A DNA stretch of 64,000 nucleotides from Apostichopus japonicus (taxonomy: Eukaryota; Echinodermata; Holothuroidea; Aspidochirotida; Stichopodidae), in contig NC_092568.1 of assembly GCF_037975245.1 (NCBI RefSeq), positions 18,991,001 through 19,055,000 on the forward strand, written 5' to 3'. A model generated the notes under the pieces. It was not told where the DNA came from and did no database searches. It saw only the letters and a list, made by a program, of their open reading frames with translations. How positions within the stretch are numbered: the first letter of the stretch is position 1; the number at the start of each line of letters is the position of its first letter. Positions 43,216 through 56,000 of the stretch are shown here, one piece after another. The position numbers and the translations under genes are program-made.

Positions 43216-44833
43216 CTTTATTATTTATTTATTTATTTATTAACCTTTAAAAGGGTGACTCGGTTAGCCAAAGCTAATCTTCCCCGAGGCCCTAAAATAC
43301 GGTCAATATAAGAAGAATAATATTATAAAACAATAAACAGAGAGTAAGACTATTAAACATACAAATATACAACAGTAAATCACAAAACTGTAAAAATGGG
43401 TATAGAACATAAAAGCGTAATGAGATGATTAAGACTTGAAAAATTCATTGACTAAACGTTTAAAAATAGGTAAAGATTTGGCATGCTTGCATTCAGCTGG
43501 CAAACTATTCCATTCTTTGGCAGCTATGAAGGAAAATCTACGCTTGTGATATTCCGTTTTACCATATTTCAGGTATAAGTTATTTTGGGTCGTGGATCTC
43601 AAATTGTGATTATGAATTTCGTGTGTAAAGTTGAATAACTGGGTTAGATAATTTGGGGAGAGGCCATTCATGGTCTTGTACATCATGATCAATCGTCGTA
43701 TACGTATTTGCGTATCGACAGGGTGCCACTTTAGTATTTTAAATAATTCTGTCGAGCTTTCATATCTTCCCGAGTTCGTAATAATACGCGCTGCTGCTTT
43801 TTGCATATGTAACAACTTTTGTAAATCATTTGCTCCACACGTACCCCAGACTATACTACAATAATCTAGAATGGGTCGTACATACCCATTATAGAAGATA
43901 ATTTTCGTATTCAAATCAATATATGGCTGTATGCGTCTCAGTAAGGCAAGGCGATTTGAGACTGTTTTACAAACGTTGTCAACCTGAAAATGCCAGGATA
44001 AATTGTTATCAATTTTTACACCTAATAGTTCTTCATATTTGACAGTCTTGAGAATTTTGCCCCCGAGTGTCACAGAAAGAGTATTTGCATTGTCAGGTAA
44101 TGAAGCCAGTCTCTGACTAGATCCCATCAATAATACCTTCGTTTTAGTGGTGTTGATTGCCATTTTATTTCGGTCACACCAGGAACTAACTTTTTCCATG
44201 TCTCTTTGCAATTTATTATTCAAGTTAATGGTAGATGTATCACTGGCATAAAATGTTGTGTCGTCAGCATACATATCCGCTGAACAATATTCCAAAGTGA
44301 GATCCATATCATTAATATAAATTAAGAACAGAAGTGGACCAAGAATGCTTCCCTGGGGTACACCACATGCAATTCGTCTTGAACTCGATAAAACACCATT
44401 TAAGTATGTGCATTGACTTCTATTAACTAAATAGGATTTGAACCAATTAATCGCTTTACTCGATACACCATAAATACGTAGTTTCGTTACCATAATCTCG
44501 TGGTTTACCAAATCGAATGCCTTACTGAGGTCTAAGAAAACAGTTCCCAAAATATACCCCTTATCAATAGATTCCATCCACTGATCCACAACCTTCAATA
44601 GCGCCGTTTCGCATGAATGCTTTTCCCTGAAACCCGACTGTGCATTACGTAAAAGGTCAAATTTATTCAAATGCTTACTGAGGGCTAGGTGGACATGTTT
44701 TTCAATTATTTTTGAGAGAATTGGTAAAATTGCAATCGGTCTGTAGTTCGATATATCATGGCGGGATTCCGTTTTAAAACTCGTGATAACCTTAGCTTCC
44801 TTCCAGTTACATGGAAATACATCAGTATCAATG
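43216..44833 (-). mobile_element. 5'-truncated LINE (Jockey/CR1 group) inside a PLE
   Basis: Minus-strand non-LTR element: RT ORF, about 190-bp 3' UTR, and a (TAAA)n tail (plus strand (TTTA)n, 43218-43241). The 5' end is cut within the sequence just before the RT domain (near VFPCNWKEAKV). PLE sequence flanks both sides in the other orientation. Confidence 0.9.
43429..44832 (-). CDS. LINE reverse transcriptase, truncated, frame open
   Basis: About 467 residues of RT from VFPCNWKEAKV on. NYRPIAILP, TVFLDLSKAFDLVNH (catalytic Asp), CGVPQGSILGPLLFLIYIND, the YADD active site (MYADDTTFYASD) and the C-terminal RFSFIAAKEWNSLPAECK signature are all present with no stop. The open frame runs on to 44943, but its first 37 codons are antisense PLE sequence, not part of this protein. 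No AP endonuclease is present (5' truncation). The open frame suggests a young insertion. Confidence 0.92.
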   Translation of the reverse strand: MDTDVFPCNWKEAKVITSFKTESRHDISNYRPIAILPILSKIIEKHVHLALSKHLNKFDLLRNAQSGFREKHSCETALLKVVDQWMESIDKGYILGTVFLDLSKAFDLVNHEIMVTKLRIYGVSSKAINWFKSYLVNRSQCTYLNGVLSSSRRIACGVPQGSILGPLLFLIYINDMDLTLEYCSADMYADDTTFYASDTSTINLNNKLQRDMEKVSSWCDRNKMAINTTKTKVLLMGSSQRLASLPDNANTLSVTLGGKILKTVKYEELLGVKIDNNLSWHFQVDNVCKTVSNRLALLRRIQPYIDLNTKIIFYNGYVRPILDYCSIVWGTCGANDLQKLLHMQKAAARIITNSGRYESSTELFKILKWHPVDTQIRIRRLIMMYKTMNGLSPNYLTQLFNFTHEIHNHNLRSTTQNNLYLKYGKTEYHKRRFSFIAAKEWNSLPAECKHAKSLPIFKRLVNEFFKS

Positions 44834-44835
44834 CT

Positions 44836-45266
44836 TTCAAATGTGATCGTACTTCGAGATGCATCATCTGCAGCCACCACATTGTTGAATCCAATTCCAT
44901 TACCAGCCACAGCATGCAACTGACACACAAGACTAAGGGTCACATCACTTGCACAACCACTAATATAATGTCATATAACTGATCTCTTGTAGAGTTTGCG
45001 GCATCCAGTATGTTGGCGAAACCAAAACCACCCTCAAGAAGCGATTCTATGGTCACAGATCCACAGTCAACACCATGAAGACTGAGACCCCAGTTGGAGA
45101 ACACTTTAACCTTTCCAACCATACCATTAACGACATGGCCCTACAGGGGATTGAATCCTTAGGTAGCCGTCCTGACCTAGTACGAATCAGCAAAGAGAGG
45201 CTGTGGATGCAACGCCTTCGCACCATTCAACCTCATGGGCCTCACATTCAGGAAGGACATGACTAA
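44836..45266 (+). pseudogene. PLE GIY-YIG endonuclease domain
   Basis: Reads FKCDRTSRCIICSHHI (Cys-knuckle), GHITCTTTN, then after a frame break NVI-stop-LISCRVCGIQYVGETKTTLKKRF (GIY-YIG nuclease core: IQYVGET in the YIG position, Arg in KKRF), VGEHFNLSNH and ERLWMQRLRTIQPHG, stop about 45264. At least one frameshift and one in-frame stop (TAA where Tyr is expected) near 44.97 kb. The nuclease nicks the target DNA in PLEs; this copy is dead. Confidence 0.9.
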
Positions 45267-45702
45267 CTTTCCTTCTGTCCCCTCCCCCTCCTTCTCCCAT
45301 TGTCCCCCCCCCCACTCCTCTTTTCATAGCTCTCTTCCACCCTTTTTTCTCCACACCTTTCTGTCTTTGTCCTCCAGTTTATTCCCTTCCATTAATCCTC
45401 TCTCTGTCCCTCCACTGTTTTAACTCCTACCTCTCCTCTTCCCCTGTCGGTTTCTTTCTTTCTTCTCTCCATCCCTTGTCTACTAATCCCCTTACATCTA
45501 TCTCCTTGTGTTCACCATGCTCATTAACCTGTCTGTATTCTGTGCGTGTTTATTGTCCCTTCTGTTACTGTTACTTGTCATTTAGCCTTTGAAGAAGATC
45601 CTGCTAGGATCGAAACGTCAGGCCAACTTACTTTTACACATTCTCCTACACAGGCTCTCTAGTGAATTAGCAGTTTGCTAACAGTTTTATTTTATTTTGA
45701 TG
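45267..45702 (+). mobile_element. PLE 3' UTR with hairpin motif
   Basis: A pyrimidine-rich stretch (about 45268-45480), then GAAGAAGATCCTGCTAGGAT and CGAAACGTCAGG at 45591-45622: a GATCC/GGATC hairpin followed by GAAAC, which looks like a degraded hammerhead core. It ends in TTTTATTTTATTTTG near 45700. The last 115 bp recur inverted at 15541-15675. Confidence 0.85.
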
Positions 45703-46888
45703 CTCATAAGTATACAGATAACGGTATATTTACATCGGATGTCATCGGATACATGTGTTTAGTTACAGATATTTGAGGAAAGGAATTAAATTAAGAGAGT
45801 TACATGAGACAGTGATATACGTTATTATAACATGTTAATGTTTGTTGCTACACCAAAGCTTCACACATTTTTACCTTAATTCTGATACTAACAGCCTGAA
45901 AGGAATTTGTTCCCCTCCTGACCCCCCCCCCCCCCACCTACTGAACTATACATTAAATGGAATGAAAGATGAATGAATCGTGGGGCAATACTATTACATT
46001 TTGAATATGCAACTCAGCAACTGCCTAAATTTATTAGTCATTCTAAACCTTTCTTAATTTACCATTGTGGACTACAGTTGTTCTTGCCCCCCCCCCCCCC
46101 GACACGGCAGTTACGTCACCGAATTGTGGCAAGCAAAATACTTTATATGATTGCTTTGCAACATATAAAATTACCTGAGTGAATAACGTGGAAAGTGAAA
46201 CCATTTTATGATCTTTACGAAAGTTGCCCATGCATATAGTTTTTTTTACACTTTGACCATGCAACCACTTTCGCAGGGTTTTCCAAACTTAGGCTATTTT
46301 AGAGGCATATCAGATTCAGATTTCAAAATTTGAGCTCCCATTAAATTCACAGTAACGTTTGGCAAAAATGTGAGCTTGAGAGAAAGTATTCGCACTATTT
46401 ATCAAATTTTGTATGGTTTTTGTAATTTACATACAGAGAAAAGGACGTACCGTACTGAAATATTCATTTATAGCATGTGCAGATCAGACTGGTTTTTTCC
46501 TCTTTAATTGAAAGAAAAGTTTCCCTCCTCTCCTTTTCAAAGAATAGGCGAGCAGTATCCTTTTATGCTAATCCTCTTTACCTGGTCATGCTACGGTAAT
46601 TTCCCCACTGATAACAGCAGAACGAACGGGAATTCCCCTAATTTGCTCTCGAACGATTTTCGCGGCTTCACAGCACGCTTGCGCACTCAGCTTGGATGAT
46701 GTCAGTAAGAATGATGAAGTCATATGTCATGCTGTTTCCATGCATGTTTACAAGCAAGCTAAACCAATTCCATTTGAAAGATGATCAGTGGTAACAGTTT
46801 GCCGCCAAGGACAGGAAAACTCATGTAGAAAATAGACCACTCTTTTGACAATCGGCTTGATAAAAGATTTATCCGGTGACACTGCCAA
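45703..46888. other. 5' flank of menin
   Basis: No gene or intact element. Two C-runs (about 45924-45937 and 46087-46100). The 200 bp before the menin start are only mildly GC-richer; no CpG island or TATA box stands out. An in-frame TGA lies just before the ATG. Confidence 0.5.
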
Positions 46889-47035
46889 ATGGCCACAATA
46901 ACCGACAAGGCCAGGTCATATTTCCCGTTGCAGAGCGTTGATGATGTGGTAACTCTTTTTCGCAGTGAGTTACAGGAGAGTGGAGATGAAGTACGGGACA
47001 CACAGGAGCCTAACCTTACATTGCTAAGCGTTGTG
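46889..47035 (+). CDS. MEN1: MEN1 exon 1 (aa 1-49)
   Basis: It encodes the N-terminal helix and [25 protein letters not shown]; ends before GTATGT, phase 0. The short insert [10 protein letters not shown] is longer than in human menin. Confidence 0.93.
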
Positions 47036-50000
47036 GTATGTTGTCTGTCAGAATGGTTCTGGAACTCGATATTTAAATTGTAGGCTAGTACTTGTCAAGT
47101 GGTGGATTGAGAAGTCTGGGATACTTAGTTGTGGTTACCACCCACACCACTGAACTGTTGGTTTCCAGCAGGGAGATTTTAAGTATTCAGTTGCTTAGCT
47201 GTAAATTATCTAGAAATGTAAACAATATCCCTGGCTATGCCTTACTTAGCCCTAGCCTAGGTACAAGCTTATTTTAGTTGAAGTACTGTTAAGTCAACTT
47301 CAGTTATCATTTAATGATATGTTTTTTATATTAATAGCCTAATGTTATAATAAAAACAGCAGACACAAAATATCGCACCCATAATCCATTAAACTTGTAA
47401 GGCCTAACCTGCGACACTGCACGATAGACTATAATTCTTGTAGGCTAATCATGGGCCAAGGCTTAGTCCTAGTTGGGACCATTTGACTAGTGCATTGATA
47501 GTTTAAAGACTAGTGGGAGGGAGGGGGGGGGGATGAGAGAGGGAACTGTAGATTAGGTGTAGGCCTATATGTTAACTTGAAGAAGACTAATGTTGGTGAA
47601 AGTGTGTGAAAGGAACAGCCTTGTTATGGGGTGAGGCTTATTTAGGAACACAACAAAGCTACACTGTTACTGTGTGTTTCTGTGGGATTGGTTCTGCTAG
47701 GAATATCAAAATGAACTATTAACTGTACATACAGTATGGAAAACCATCCAGCTGCCCTTGAACATTGCTTTGTCATCACCTAATAGTAACAGTAATTAGA
47801 CCAAGGCCTATAGAATTTAGATACTTGTCATTATCAATTTGCAACATCAAAATAACATTAACAAATGCAATCATAACTTTTGTATGGATAACCCTAACCC
47901 TGAACAGTCATTGAAAGATAATTTTATCAGGCAGACCTATTCAATTTCCATGCCACAATCGTTAGAAAATAACAGCATTTGGCATATATTGAACCTCAAG
48001 AAATGCTGTAGTGTTAGGTTCAAACTCCATTATACATGGTAGATTCATAACTTTCATTTCATGTCTTCCATGCAGGTTGGAATGGTTGAAAATATCTTAA
48101 CGGCCAACAAACCAGCTCAGCATGGCAAAGAGGATCATAGAATAGGAATTACTCCTATTTTTCCAGTTATTGAACTTCCAAATGTTGAGACTCTGTGTCA
48201 GAAGTTTGAGACCCAAATCAAGGGCTCTGTCGATCTCAGCAATTACAAGCCAGACTTTGCTACCCGAGATCTGATCAAGAAGGTATCAGATATTGTTTGG
48301 AGTTCCCTGACTCGATCCTTCTACAAAGACAGGGCCCATTTACAGTCTTTATTCAGTTACTTGACAGGTATGGTATGATTGATCAATAGTAGTTGTTTAT
48401 GATTCAGGGAATAACTTATTTGGTATAGAGCATGGCCCGGGCAGACTTTTACAGATTTTGTCTGTTTCTCCCTTGGACAACCTGGTCTTACTTTTTTGGT
48501 TGTCTCAACAAAATATTTGGTTTATCCAAAAAAAAATGTAGGGAATTAGCAAAAAACTTAACAAAGAACAACCAAAATTTACATTGTACAGTAGGAGAGA
48601 TGTGTATTATTGGCAAATAGACCAGCAGTTTTGAACTTGTACAACTCCCCTTGGGTTTGATTATAAACCTACCACAATTTTGTTGTGGTTTCATTTCAGT
48701 ATCTCCAATGTGATCATTTTACCTATTTGGGGGTATTACTTTACAGTGCAATCTGAATTTGATGTAGACAAGTAGTTTTACCATTGGACAACCTCCAAAG
48801 CAGATTTGTGTTGTCCGAATAAAAATTTTCTTGTCTCACGACAAGACTACCATTAAAAATTTGCTCTGATGGCAGTGTACAGTATGCGATGCAAATTGGT
48901 TCTGTTTGTTAAACACTAGTGATGAATAAGAGTACCCAGAGATAAAGCATTTTAATTTGTACTACAAAGTCTAAGCCATTGTTACTTGGTTTGGAAAATT
49001 CATAATGAATTAAAATCTTCATTAATACTGTTCTGCATGAACATTAACTTACACTTTTACTCTGTAAAGTAATGTACAGGATCAAAAAATTCCTATGTAT
49101 TCTTCGATCGTGAATGCCATCGCATGGTGATAATCCCATCTTTCTTGATGTTGATCGAATTCATTCATTTACCATGGTGTGTGTTCCTTGTACTGTTGCC
49201 AAGGGTGAAAAATTAGCAGATGGCAGGCGCTGAATACCGCCAGTAAACTCGCCAGTTGATGTTCGGATTATTTTCCTAAACAGGGTTTCCGTTGTTTTCG
49301 ACTTTGTAGCGGCCCGGCTAAGTCCCCATATATTTTACGCCGCTGATTACATAGTGCACTGACTTACAATCCTGCACAATTAGACAAAATTCTTTTGTAA
49401 ACTTGAACATTAATTTTGTTATGTCTGGGCATTGTTTGGTGAAGAAAATTGTCTAAGGAAAATCTGCTGAGAACAATTCTTAACATAAGTATATATTTGG
49501 AGATACTGCAGTGCTAACGATTGATAAGATGGTTGAAAAACTGAAGAGAAAAGTGTGTTTAATAGTCTATAAAGACTACATATGTTTGAATATGTTCAAC
49601 ATATATGAATTGAACATGGAAAACCAAGTGGTTTAAACTTGTCCCTCTGGGGATGTAGTAAGGTTTGCATCTGTAGCCAACTAATGCACGATATATGAAA
49701 AATTGGCAGTGTCTAATGCCCAAGGCCAAGCTTGTTTCTGTGACCAAACAAAAAGACATGGACACCGTTAATGTCTTGCAACAGCCAACCTGAATCCATG
49801 ATTTGGTTGTACTCAATGCAATTACAGTATTGTAGAAGGAAGTATGAAAGATAATGATTTTAGTCATGCCACACTATCTTTGTAACAGTTACGCCCGAAA
49901 CCCGTGAAACGAACCTAGCCGTTGTTAATTGCTTACAAAGTGTGCCTTTCAATCGTGGGTTTGAACAGTTAGGTTATGAAATATTCAAATATTTCTTGCA

Positions 50001-53000
50001 ATTAATCGGCAGTAAGGTTCTCCTACAGTAACTGATCACATTAATCCAAAGATGCCAACTTGACATTTGTTTTACTCATTTTGAATTTTACAACATCGGT
50101 CTCACGATTGCCAGTTATGCAAGCGTATGAGTTCATGCGACATAGCATTTTTTAAATAATGCAGGCGTCAGCAGGAAATTGACCAACACAGAGTGTTTTG
50201 TCCCTCGTAGTACTTGAAAATGAAACAGGGTGTGGTACTGTAATATCTACGTAGCTTTGCTCAAGTTATGTACATAACAGGAACTTCTACAGTAATGTTC
50301 ACAGCAGTAATGTGATGTGTGTATGCAACAGGGCTCGAATTAAAAGATGTTGCTCAATACCGCTTGCCGTAATGCCCTTAAAGAAATCTTCCCTCATCGT
50401 CAGCAACAACTGCCGGGCCCCTTCGATCAAGCTGCCCTAGGTGACGTCCTTATCATCTCTATCATTATTATCCAACTACTGTAAACTCAGGGCTAGAGCA
50501 TTGTTCTGAATAATCGAGCAATATTTGTGCCAGAAAACAGTTGATAAACAGCTGTAGTAGACAGCATCAAGGTCTGGATGTACAATTTTATAAACACTCT
50601 CATGAATACCCGTGTTCTGTATGTTGTTTCTTTCATTTTAGAATTTAAAACATATTCCTTGGTAGCCTTTTCTTTTGAAAGCTGACAAAATTCCCTTGGT
50701 ACCCAGGTAGTACAAGGTACCCTTTTGAAAGCTGAGAAAATTGCTATTGTACCCTCACTACCCTGTGCTTCCCAAGGTAATTCCTTATTTGCCCTAAGAT
50801 GATCGTTTTACTCCCTCTCAATCCTTAGCCCAAGCCCTGGTGTGCAAGTGTCCGCTGTTTAATTTTACAGTTTTGCTCATATGAGTCTAAAAGACTCCTC
50901 TTTACCAAAATCTCAACTGACTTCAGCAGCAGGTACAAATACCTCAAGCGTGTTTGCTATGGATGCAAACGAAAACCAGAAAGTCGGTTACCATTTCACT
51001 TCGAAAATAAGAAACAAAAGCCTGTAACACACATTCCAATTACCAGAATGTCGTATAAACTTTTTTCATGCTGTCACGTTTTGTCAACACCACTCATAGT
51101 GACAGGGCTTTACAGGGATGTGCCCACGCTGGGTGGCACTGGGCGGCCCCTGCCCAGCACTAAGAATTACAGCCCAGCACTGTCTTAAAAATCGTGAATC
51201 CCGCCCAGCACAATTTTCATCTAAAATCCCGACATTCCTAACAATATATTTCACAAAAAAAAATTTAAAATGTAAATTGTTAGCAAAACTAGTGGTTGTG
51301 CTTAAAAAGCTACACAAGTGCCAGCATTTGGCATCTGAGCACCTTCAAAAATCAAAAATTTCTCAAAGGGGAGGGGGACACCTCCTCCACCTTAGACCCC
51401 TCCCCCAGGACGGCGATCAGTATACCCGGCACTTAGGAAATCCTGGGCACATCCCTGGCTTTATCATCCACAGCAAAAAAACTCATAAAAAGGGTCTCTG
51501 TTTGAACAAGACATTTGCTGACATTTAATGTAAATAAAAAAATAAAAACTACTGATATTTTCGTAGTGACTTTAAAGGAGATATATTCTAACCCAACTAT
51601 CATCATTGGTCAGTCTCTTATCTAGATAACATTGATAGATAATTTCCCTAAATAGAGAAAGATACACCTTATTCCATATTGGAATATATGCTGTTTTTAC
51701 ATACTTTATCACTATTTGCACACACAATGCTAAAGACTTGATCCAGTCTAAAAAAATTACATTATCAAGCCACGTGCATGTACAGCACGTCACACTATTA
51801 ATGATTCTTTATTTATTAGTGTTTGTTTTACCCTAACGGAGATGGGTTTGAAAACCCTGGATTTGAAATATATATTGAAATGATCTTAACATGATGGCAT
51901 CAGTTTCAATGTCAACAATTAACATCCTTCAAAGAAAATGTGAAAAGAAAACACAACATGAATCAGAAGGTTCAGTTCCAAAGTCGCACTCTGACATGGC
52001 AAGTCCAAAATGGCAGCCCTTAGACAAGGATAACTGAAAAGGTTATAACTGAAAAGGCGTAATAGTTCTTTTAGATTTTTTGGAGGGGCTCAGAAACATA
52101 TCTACAATATTTATTAAAACCTTATAAAGGTGATATTTGGGGTTGTGACTCCTGGAATTTTAACCTGTAGGTTTGAAACAATGAGTTTGCTTATACAGGA
52201 ATCAGGACTTTCAATTTCAAACCTTTCAGAATTGTCAGTAAATAGTTTGACTGTATAGTTTCGAAACATACATAAAAATATTTGCAAAGCTCCATATACT
52301 CTTCAAGATAATCGAATGAAGAACAAATTAAATTAAACACTTGGCTGCAGTAGTTTGTTTTAAACCTCTGTTTGTTACTGTATATACTGTACTGTATACA
52401 TACATGTACAAATCAAAAGCTCCATGTTTTTACAGCGATTACAATTGAAACTGCTGTAACTACTGTAGCAGCGTAGTGGGTCTAGTGTTACCATAAGTAG
52501 TTACCACTTACCATACTAGAAGGCTGTGCTGTTTCCACACTTTTTAAAAATTTAGCTTGTGTGCAGTTGTAAATTAATTAAGGCTTGTGAACCACTAGAA
52601 CTGTTTTAAGCTACACTTTGTGTTTTAATTAACACAAAATATTTAAGTCTATACTGACATGGAGTTTTGATATACAGTAGTTTATAGGCTTTGTTTTTAA
52701 AGGATGTCAGATGCAAAATATGAACCAGTTCAAAGTTCGAAACAGTTCTGGTACAGGGCAAAAATTTGGAAGGATTTCATTTTTCTGGTATGTAGTAAGT
52801 TAGCAAATAACAATAACCAATATGTAACACTATAGGAGAGATGTGTAGGTTTGGTGAATAGAATACCAGCAGCTTTTGTGGGTGATACCAATTTATCATT
52901 TTGACCCATTTGGGAGGTACAGTATTATGTACATGCAATCTGAATTTGTTGTACTGTCGTCCACCAGAAAACCTCAACATCTAAATTTGGTTTTCCGAAC

Positions 53001-56000
53001 AGAAATTTGGAAGTTACGGATGATCAAACTAATTTGACAGCCCCAATACTTACATATTAGGTGAACTGAAATGTAGAACTGTCTACTGTATGGACACATT
53101 GTGCAATAGATTAGGGCCTCCAACATTTGTCATAAATGTATAGCAAAGAATACAAAATGACCAACATGCTTATACCCATATGCAAATTAGGTGACCCCAG
53201 TAAAATGTTAGTGTACACAGAGATTGTATTATATTCACCTAATTTCAAAAGTTAAAAACCCTGTTTACAGACATATACCAAAAAATGTAACTAAGGTTGA
53301 AAGAACATTATTCTCAGTATGGTACATAAAACCAACAATATAATTCCCTGATAAGGCATGTGCAGGTGTGTTTTGAACCAACTCATTGAGTGTTGACTGT
53401 GTAGCCCCTTTGGAACTTTCTATAAATTGATAAATATTCATATCAACTCCCTAAATGTTAAGTCTCCCAGAGGTTATATCCACACATTGATTAAAATTAA
53501 ATTGAGTATCTAGAAGCACTTTTAGCTCTGTTAAATCAATTCCTATTATTTGGTCAGTTTCTTTCTAATTATATTTGCATTAACTGCCACAGTCTGATTT
53601 CGTGTTTTAAATGCTGTTTCAGGTTTACAAGGAAAACATGTGAAGTTGGTATTAGTATGTGCTTGCAGTGTGTGTACACTGTACACATTGTGCATGATGG
53701 CCTTTAGACAGTAAATATATACGAAACCTTAAGAGATGGGAATGTTGAAAGTGTTACACTTGGCATTTGGCTTGTCCATGAATGAGTACACAGTGCCTAT
53801 TATTTTTGGTGGATTCATATGACTTTAGAGGTCAATTTGAAAATGTTTCTTAAAAGTTGTAGCTGGAGAAAGTTTGCCACCTGAAAATTTCTTCCTAAGT
53901 GTGTCACATGAAATATTTTTCCCAAGTGTGTCATAAACACAGCTCAAATTAATAGATGGCACCAACAGCTAACTGCTGTCGGTGATTCCAACTTGACCGA
54001 TAGCCCTTAATTAAAGATCACCATTACGGATGGTAACAAGAACTGCTCCCTTGCGATCAAGTTGCCTTAGGGTGGCCCTGAAAAATGATCTCCATGATTA
54101 TAAACGTATCAATATCATTTAAAAATCAGGGCTCAAAAAATGTTGTCCTAATGTCCAGTGGTTTTTGTGGCAGAAACAGCTTTCAAGCAGCAGTGGGAGT
54201 CTAAGTATGATGGTTTAGCCTATGTGGCTGTTTACATTTATCTAGATATATGTTGGAGAATATGCTAAATCCAACATGGCAAATAAAAATGTCACAGGTC
54301 TTCCTATACCTCTGTCATATCAAATGTATTCTATCACTTTGGAAAAAAAAAATGTCTTGTTGCCCAAGCTTTAAATTTTGAAAACTCTAAATTTCTATAA
54401 TTGCCAGGAAAAACTTGCCTTGACTCTGTCAACCCAGGTTAAGAATGATTTGAAGCCCTAGCTGTCTCAAGAACCATTCATTGGACAAAGTTTGTAATAT
54501 TATTCATGGTAGATTCCTTGGATGTGCAACTAGTCAATGATTAGCTAAAACAAAGCTATTAATACTACATATAATATTGTATTTTAACCCTATTCTATTG
54601 GAAAGTTACCATGATGAAGCTTTAAGCAATTATATGTTTCCTTTCACCTTGTGTTATGCCACAAAATGTGGTAAATTAAGAACAGTTCAGCAGACTTGGT
54701 GAATCTGAAAATTGCAACAAGATGCAAAATGTAGTAACTACATATATAATTCAGGCAATATTGTCAACTATTTTGTAAGCAATTTTCAAGTTTGATATTT
54801 ACTGATATTTCTTGAATTAGGGGACAGTCATGTAGTCTAGCTTGTTGAATACTTTGATGATTTGAAGAAATTTACTGTTAAAATCATCTACTGTACACTT
54901 CAACCATTTTCACTCGCAAGCGAAAGTGTCAACGTTGGAAGATTCACAAAGACACAAACGTTTGGCATACATCACGTATCAAGGTAGACAAATAAATTCA
55001 ATCTATAATTCCTTGTCATTGACCTTTTACAGTCTTCCTAGAAAGGAAATGAAATTTTTCTTTAAGGTCAAGGAATATCAAAGAAATATTGACAGATTTG
55101 TTGACATTTTCTGGAATATATTTGCAGAGTTTGTTAAGGATTGATATGAAAGGTTTATTTGTAGAGTAAACTTCAGGCTGTCAGGTTATATTCCTGAAAT
55201 ATGAAATATTCAAGAGATTCACGTTTGCATATAATCCGCTAAATAATACTTAAAGAGAAAAATAATTAAATGTGGTGTCCAGTTAGAATTCCACAATTTT
55301 TAGCCACTTTTGCTAAAAATCGCTCGGTGTTTATGAAATCAAGTTCTCACCAGTTGGCATTTTTCTGGAATTACAATACACACATTAATTACTGTATACT
55401 CTGTATATGGGCCTTTGAGAGTAGCCCAATATTAATTGATGATAATATACACTTAACACAGTTAAGTATACATATCATCATACCAGTTATTTGACTTTCG
55501 GTTGTTAACCGAATCACGTACCCGGCGTTTTAAGTTTTAATATCTACTGGCAGAAAGTAGCAAACTGCAAAATCCAGTGCCAATAGCTAGAAAAATTACC
55601 CAAAATTAGATGTCTCAGGTCATACATACTTTGTCTAATATCCACAGAAAATATTTTAGCCTGAATGGACTGTGACAGCGTTATTTATTGTGTTATATTT
55701 AACTCCCCTTCGATCTCAGCAAAGTTCACCTGGACCTGCATTTGTACCAGCACTACTGTACATTAGTATGTGTGTAGGCTACAGTAGTCTATGTGTTAGA
55801 CAGTTGTACAGTAGGCTGCCTTGGGCTGGATATATAAGCACACAGCTACTGTACCAGGACCCTTCACAACCTACAGATGCATAGCAACTTAACAATTATT
55901 ACTCAATTGGAATGTGTACTCTTTTTTTTTTTTAACTTATCAACACAGGTATATATTAATCATTCAAGGAAGGACTTTGAACATGGTTTGGACTTATGGT

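Noticed and set aside
44833-44943. First 37 codons of the long minus-strand ORF as the N-terminus of the LINE RT
   Set aside because: On the plus strand this is PLE sequence (FKCDRTSRCIICSHHI..), so the open frame there is accidental antisense read-through.
45268-45480. Proline/serine-rich ORF in the C/T-rich stretch
   Set aside because: It is the pyrimidine-rich 3' UTR of the PLE, following the endonuclease stop.
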